DNA of 7,334 nucleotides from Candidatus Nanopelagicales bacterium (GTDB taxonomy: Bacteria; Actinomycetota; Actinomycetes; S36-B12): contig JALQSY010000083.1 in NCBI GenBank assembly GCA_023264215.1, positions 1-7,334 on the forward strand, in the 5' to 3' direction. Positions 4,351-7,334 of the stretch are shown piece after piece. Below the pieces are notes generated by a model. It saw only the letters and a list, made by a program, of their open reading frames with translations, searched no databases and was not told the origin of the DNA. How positions within the stretch are numbered: the stretch's first letter is position 1; each line of letters begins with the position of its first letter. The position numbers and the translations under genes are program-made.

Positions 4351-4587
4351 CTACCCTCGCACCGTAGTACGCGCAAGGGTGGCGTTGACGATGTCGTGCA
4401 GGTCGGGCGTGAACGGGTCGGCGAGGGTGGGGGCTTCGTCCTCCTCGTCCGTGGGGATGACCTCGCAGTCGATGCCTTCCACGAGGAGGTCCGGCCCGTC
4501 GTCGTCCCACACGTTGCGCCCGTCGGCGTTGACGTAGACCAGGCGGCCCGTCGTGCGCGTGCCGCCGTTGAGGAGGAGGGGGGTCAC
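4351..4587 (-). CDS. 78-residue acidic protein of unknown function
   Basis: GTG at 4587-4585 overlaps the TGA of the 23-residue mini-gene (GTGA), with GGTGG five bases upstream. An alternative GTG at 4632 in the same frame gives 93 residues, but has no ribosome binding site and would bury the mini-gene. The protein starts MTPLLLNGGTRTTGRLVYVN with two likely strands, then DGRNVWDDDGPDLLVEGIDCEVIP and a strongly acidic segment (TDEEDE). It ends in a helix (DLHDIVNATLARTTV). It has one Cys and is acidic overall. No family is recognised. Confidence 0.68.
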   Translation of the reverse strand: MTPLLLNGGTRTTGRLVYVNADGRNVWDDDGPDLLVEGIDCEVIPTDEEDEAPTLADPFTPDLHDIVNATLARTTVRG

Positions 4588-4655
4588 GAGTTCCACCGGC
4601 TGCTCATGGTGCCATGGCCGCACTTCCGGCACGTATCGGGGATGTAACTCATCAT
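4584..4655 (-). CDS. 23-residue CxxCGHG mini-protein
   Basis: ATG at 4655-4653 overlaps the TGA of the 312-residue gene (ATGA), and a perfect AAGGAG lies eight bases upstream (4669-4664). A second ATG follows directly. The peptide reads MMSYIPDTCRKCGHGTMSSR plus WNS, with a CRKCGHG knuckle (Cys 9 and 12, His 14) like one half of a zinc ribbon. The TGA is joined to the following GTG, so translation of the 78-residue gene would be coupled to it. Very small but well signalled. It could be a peptide in its own right or a leader that feeds ribosomes to the next gene. Confidence 0.6.
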   Translation of the reverse strand: MMSYIPDTCRKCGHGTMSSRWNS

Positions 4656-5590
4656 TCGCTGTTCTCCTTCAACGAGTACACCCGCACCCCACCCGACCCC
4701 TTCGCCACCGTGAGGTAGCCGGCGCGGGCGAGGTCGGAGACGAGGCGCATGCCCTGATCGATGTAGTGGTCCCGGCTGAACCCTGCGCCGACGTATTCGC
4801 GCTCAACTTCCTTGATGACCTCGCGCGACGTGGCCGGGCGCCCGATGCGGGTCATCGCTTCTCGGATGTCGTGCGCCGCGCCGTAGTGGCGCCCCCACAT
4901 GAGCGCGAGCGTCTTCCGCTTCCGCTCCCACCGCTCCTCCTTCGTCCGCTTGCGTTTGGGGGCCTTCTCCCCCGTCAGCCGCGCCACCTTGGCGATGAGC
5001 GCATCCCGGTCACGAGTCACGTCGGCGAGCGCCGCCCGCAGTCTGTCCGCCTCCTTCGCCTCCGAAGCCGCGTCGGACTTGTACGCCTCGAACTCGGCGC
5101 GCAGGGTGGAGATGAGCGCCACCGCTTCGTCGCGCTGCCTCGCCAGCGACTCCACCCGCGCCCACACGGGCACGTCGGGCGCCGGGCCATCCGCAGCGTC
5201 GAGCGCGCCGTGCGCGTGCGCCAACTCGTCGCCGTAGCCGAGGAGTCGGCGGTTCTGGTCAACGGCGGTGTCGCGCTCGCGTTCGGCCCTCGCGCGCAAG
5301 TCGTCGGCATCGCACCGACACTGCTCCTCCACATCCCGGGCCTCCCGAAGCGCGCGCACCAACTCCGGCACCTTCGCCCGGAGCGGGTCGGGCACGATCC
5401 CGCCGTCGTCCTGCACGTACACGCCGGGACCGAGGTACGGTGCGCACTTGTCGAGCAGCCCCCGGTAGTAGTCCTCGTTCTGCGCGTGGAACCTCGCCGT
5501 CTCGCGCCACGCATCGGCCTCGTCAGGAGTCGAACCCGCGAGGATCGTCACCACCGACCGGAGGCGGCGGCGGAGGTGGAGGGGGGTCAT
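4652..5590 (-). CDS. 312-residue coiled-coil protein with winged-helix-like C-terminus
   Basis: ATG at 5590-5588 overlaps the previous TGA (ATGA). The longer open frame to 5749 is Arg/Gly-rich shadow and is rejected. Residues about 22-75 contain ARFHAQNEDYYRGLLDKCAP, then VYVQDDGGIVPDPLRAKVPELV. That pattern (N.EYY..L.DKC...DDG...D...AKVPELV) resembles a small domain found in other phage proteins. Residues about 75-205 are long charged helices (ARAERERDTAVDQNRR and TLRAEFEAYKSDAASEAKEA), a probable coiled coil. Residues about 210-225 are very basic (KRKRTKEERWERKRK). Residues 226-312 (DIREAMTRIGRPATSREVIK ... LVSDLARAGYLTVAKGSGG) look like a winged helix with a beta wing. A DNA-binding oligomer is plausible. 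Exact role unknown. Confidence 0.83.
   Translation of the reverse strand: MTPLHLRRRLRSVVTILAGSTPDEADAWRETARFHAQNEDYYRGLLDKCAPYLGPGVYVQDDGGIVPDPLRAKVPELVRALREARDVEEQCRCDADDLRARAERERDTAVDQNRRLLGYGDELAHAHGALDAADGPAPDVPVWARVESLARQRDEAVALISTLRAEFEAYKSDAASEAKEADRLRAALADVTRDRDALIAKVARLTGEKAPKRKRTKEERWERKRKTLALMWGRHYGAAHDIREAMTRIGRPATSREVIKEVEREYVGAGFSRDHYIDQGMRLVSDLARAGYLTVAKGSGGVRVYSLKENSE
4664..4669 (-). promoter_or_regulatory. Strong Shine-Dalgarno for the 23-residue mini-gene
   Basis: AAGGAG on the minus strand, eight bases before ATG at 4655 and inside the last codons of the 312-residue gene. It is the main support for calling the 23-residue frame. Confidence 0.7.
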
Positions 5591-5886
5591 TCGCTCTCCC
5601 GTTCGGTTGCCCGGTCCAGTCGTTCCACTTCCGCCACGAGGAGCGCAGCGGCGATGATGAGTTCGCGGCGGCGATGCCCCGCCAACCTGAACACCCATTG
5701 GGGCACCAAGTCGTCGAGTTCGTCCAACCGCCGTGAGGTGGACAACCACGCGGCGGCGTCGGCCAACTCCTCATTGGTGTGCCCGTCGTCGTGGTCGTCG
5801 CCCCACTTCGCGCGCTGCTTCTCACGCTCGGCGGCGACCTCTTCGAGGGCCGTAGCGACGCGGATGCCGGTCAGGTCGAAGGTCAC
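5587..5886 (-). CDS. 99-residue phage protein with KWGxxHDDxHT motif
   Basis: GTG at 5886-5884 overlaps the recT TGA (GTGA), so it is translationally coupled to recombinase synthesis. The longer frame to 6033 is shadow of recT. The protein is helical: EEVAAEREKQRAKWGDDHDD (residues 14-33) followed by HTNEELADAAAWL, then RRRELIIAAALLVAEVERLD near the end. This arrangement matches a very common uncharacterised phage protein type (AER.RQ...W...HDD.H..GELA.AAA ... RR.LV.AGALI.AEIERLDR). The acidic helices recall the all-alpha NTP pyrophosphohydrolase fold, but the metal-binding ExxE/ExxD pattern is not clear, so no activity is claimed. Confidence 0.85.
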   Translation of the reverse strand: MTFDLTGIRVATALEEVAAEREKQRAKWGDDHDDGHTNEELADAAAWLSTSRRLDELDDLVPQWVFRLAGHRRRELIIAAALLVAEVERLDRATERESE

Positions 5887-6941
5887 CGCCCACCCCCCGT
5901 GTAGAACGGCGACGCCTTGAAGTTCGCCGGGTTGGCCGCAACGTCGGCAGCGAACGCCGCTTTGTCCGCGTCGGTCCAGTCGTTCGGGTCCTTCCCCTGC
6001 GTCTCGGCGTACCACTCGCAGACTTCGGACCACGCCAGCCCCGCCGCCGTCAGGGTGGCGATGTGCGGGCCGGTGACGGGGACGGCCACGCGCTCGGCCG
6101 GCTCGTTGAGGATGCTGTCAAGGGTCGAGGAGGCTTCGCTGATGCGGAGGGGGGTCGGGCGCACCACGTCCGCCTCGATGACCACGGGGCGGTCCCCTTC
6201 CGCGTCTGCCCGCAGGACGTGCTGCGCCACGTCGTCCACCGGGACCGACCCGCGCCGGATGACGTAGGCTACCGCCGTCTTGAGGCTCATTTCTTCTGGC
6301 CACTGGTACCACGGGGACGAACGCTCCCAATCCGCGGCGCCCTTCTTCTGCCCGCGCTGCCACGCGTCGGACACCGCACGGCGCGCCTCGATGAGGTCGG
6401 ACTCCACGAAGAACCTCCCGTAGGACATCCCCGTGTCCATCCGGTGCGCCGTCACCACCACGCCGATGAGGTTGTCGGGGTTGCGGTCCACCTTGCGCCG
6501 CTCGGTCGGGATGATGAGTCGGTCGTTCGCGTCGAGGTCCACCGGGGCGCCGGGGTAGACCGGGTACGCACTGATCTGGACGCCGGCCCGCTGCGCCAGG
6601 GTGAGCAGGCCGCGGTAGCCGATCTGGAAGTTCAGTTCCATCACCCCCTTGGCCGCACGCGGGATGACGTAGACCCCCGGCAGCGCCCCGCCCGGCATGA
6701 GGCCGGTGAGTGCGCACATGGCCACGCAGTTGATGACGCTGGCCCGGCTGGCGTCGCGGATCTTCGGGTTCGCCTTGGCGAGCGCGACGATAGCCATGGC
6801 CACGCGGCTCCCGGCAATGGCGCCCTGCTCGCTGCCGAGGATGTCCGTCAGCACGGCGATGGCATCGGCGGTGATGCCCTCGCGGAAGTCGTCGGGCGGC
6901 AGAACCGCGGCGGTGGGACGGGTGGCGATGTTTGCTTCCAT
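5883..6941 (-). CDS. recT: RecT-family single-strand DNA annealing recombinase
   Basis: This is a 352-residue recombinase of the RecT family, which binds ssDNA left by a partner exonuclease and anneals it to complementary strands during phage recombination and replication. The core is clear. SRASVINCVAMCALTGLMPG (residues 66-84 region) corresponds to the family's A...GL.PG helix, followed by GVYVIPRAAKGVMELNFQIGYRG (89-111). The C-terminal core has SPWYQWPEEMSLKTAVAYVI (209-228) and RRG.VP, the P.Y..WP.EM..KTA...L.R signature. Residues about 265-352 form an extra tail with an AWSEVCEWYAETQGKDPNDW segment and a Gly-rich end, longer than the shortest RecT proteins. ATG at 6941 is preferred to an upstream in-frame start at 6998: it lies two bases after the exonuclease stop, with AAGGAG eleven bases upstream. 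Confidence 0.94.
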   Translation of the reverse strand: MEANIATRPTAAVLPPDDFREGITADAIAVLTDILGSEQGAIAGSRVAMAIVALAKANPKIRDASRASVINCVAMCALTGLMPGGALPGVYVIPRAAKGVMELNFQIGYRGLLTLAQRAGVQISAYPVYPGAPVDLDANDRLIIPTERRKVDRNPDNLIGVVVTAHRMDTGMSYGRFFVESDLIEARRAVSDAWQRGQKKGAADWERSSPWYQWPEEMSLKTAVAYVIRRGSVPVDDVAQHVLRADAEGDRPVVIEADVVRPTPLRISEASSTLDSILNEPAERVAVPVTGPHIATLTAAGLAWSEVCEWYAETQGKDPNDWTDADKAAFAADVAANPANFKASPFYTGGGR

Positions 6942-6943
6942 GG

Positions 6944-7334
6944 TCAACTCTTCTCCTTCGGCAACCGCATCACGCGGCTGGTACTGGTTCGGAAACACCG
7001 GGCCAACAACGGCGCCAGGTCGGGCCGCTCGCCCATGAGTTCGCGGACCGCGTCCGGGTTCACCCGTCGCGCGTCCTGTTCGTGGTAGGTCAGCACTGGG
7101 CCCGTCTCCCCGGTGAACCCGTCGGCCGTCCCGAGCATGGCCGCGAGCGCCGCCGCAGCCGCCTTCTCCTCGGCCTCCGACACCCGCAGCCGCGCCCGTG
7201 CCTCTCGCAGCGTGGCGATGGCCGCCAGCGCGTCCGCCGTGGCCGGGGCGTAGACCGGCGCGGGGATGTCCCGTGGCACGTAGACCGCCGGCACCGTGAG
7301 GGGTACGGGCTCCGCTTCGATGACGTGCCGCTCG
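6944..7334 (-). CDS. Probable YqaJ-type phage exonuclease, C-terminal part (cut by right window edge)
   Basis: The frame is open from the window edge to TGA at 6946-6944, giving 129 visible residues. GTG at 7294 is possible but has no ribosome binding site, so I treat this as the 3' end of a longer gene. A charged, Ala-rich helix (ATLREARARLRVSEAEEKAA) leads into ALAAMLGTADGFTGETGPVL, TYHEQDARRVN and, at the end, FRTSTSRVMRLPK. That run (LG.A.G......TY..Q....V......P........S.SR.LR.PK) is how many YqaJ/lambda-exonuclease-type phage nucleases end. The catalytic residues lie upstream and cannot be seen. Direct adjacency to recT, two bases apart, fits an exonuclease-annealase pair that resects ends and then anneals them. 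It could instead be an unrelated recT-linked protein. Confidence 0.65.
   Translation of the reverse strand, partial: ERHVIEAEPVPLTVPAVYVPRDIPAPVYAPATADALAAIATLREARARLRVSEAEEKAAAAALAAMLGTADGFTGETGPVLTYHEQDARRVNPDAVRELMGERPDLAPLLARCFRTSTSRVMRLPKEKS

Noticed and set aside
4588..4632. Upstream GTG start for the 78-residue gene, giving 93 residues
   Set aside because: No ribosome binding site precedes GTG 4632, and it would overlap most of the well-signalled 23-residue frame. The GTGA-coupled start at 4587 is preferred, though the longer form is not excluded.
4553..7088. Long plus-strand frames opposite recT and the 312-residue gene (4553-5920, 6063-7088)
   Set aside because: They are antisense to a clear RecT and a coiled-coil gene, with His/Arg/Val-rich composition typical of shadow frames and no domain pattern.
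7292..7294. GTG at 7294 as the true start of the exonuclease-like gene
   Set aside because: There is no ribosome binding site in front of it and the frame stays open to the window edge, so a gene continuing beyond the window is more likely.
1..7334. CRISPR array, tRNA, rRNA, transposase or attachment site
   Set aside because: No regularly spaced repeats, cloverleaf-like gene, transposase motif or integrase-linked repeat was seen. The only mobile element supported is the HNH cassette.

Overview
This looks like a segment of a high-GC bacteriophage or prophage genome. All supported genes lie on the minus strand and are read from the right-hand end towards position 1. The gene content suggests a tailed phage: an exonuclease end followed by a RecT annealing protein, a free-standing HNH endonuclease, and a long run of small proteins of unknown function packed with almost no gaps. 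The host is probably a high-GC bacterium. A C..C..GH..PH motif often seen in actinobacterial and actinophage proteins hints at that group, but the window does not prove it. No structural, lysis, integration or replication-initiation gene is visible.

Layout in order of transcription. (1) Recombination module: the C-terminal part of a probable YqaJ-type exonuclease, cut by the window edge (7334-6944), then RecT (6941-5883). Together they form a single-strand annealing recombination pair. (2) A 99-residue phage protein (5886-5587) and a 312-residue coiled-coil protein with a winged-helix-like end (5590-4652). (3) Small genes: a 23-residue CxxC mini-protein (4655-4584), a 78-residue acidic protein (4587-4351) and a 55-residue ribbon-helix-helix-like protein (4331-4164). 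(4) The only clear intergenic gap (4113-4163), which holds a G-quadruplex motif on the template strand and a hairpin just before a strong ribosome binding site. (5) Five hypothetical phage genes from 4112 to 1585, including a second coiled-coil protein and a protein with a CCHH-like cluster. (6) A 27-residue membrane mini-protein (1588-1505), then an HNH endonuclease cassette (about 1461 to 778) that appears to have split a gene. A 22-residue stub remains upstream (1524-1456) and the body of the gene lies downstream (781-422). (7) A 31-residue double-CxxC mini-protein (425-330), a 67-residue protein with a hydrophobic start and a basic tail (333-130), and the start of another gene running off the left edge (133-1).

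Most neighbouring genes overlap by exactly 4 bases (ATGA or GTGA), ten times in 7.3 kb, and three more overlap by 8 to 11 bases. This implies one long polycistronic message with translational coupling throughout. That coupling was used to choose starts and to find four genes of 31 residues or fewer. The exception is the HNH gene, which has its own consensus -10 box, a base composition that looks less GC-rich, and a short downstream stretch that appears to be a recoded copy of the host gene's 5' end.
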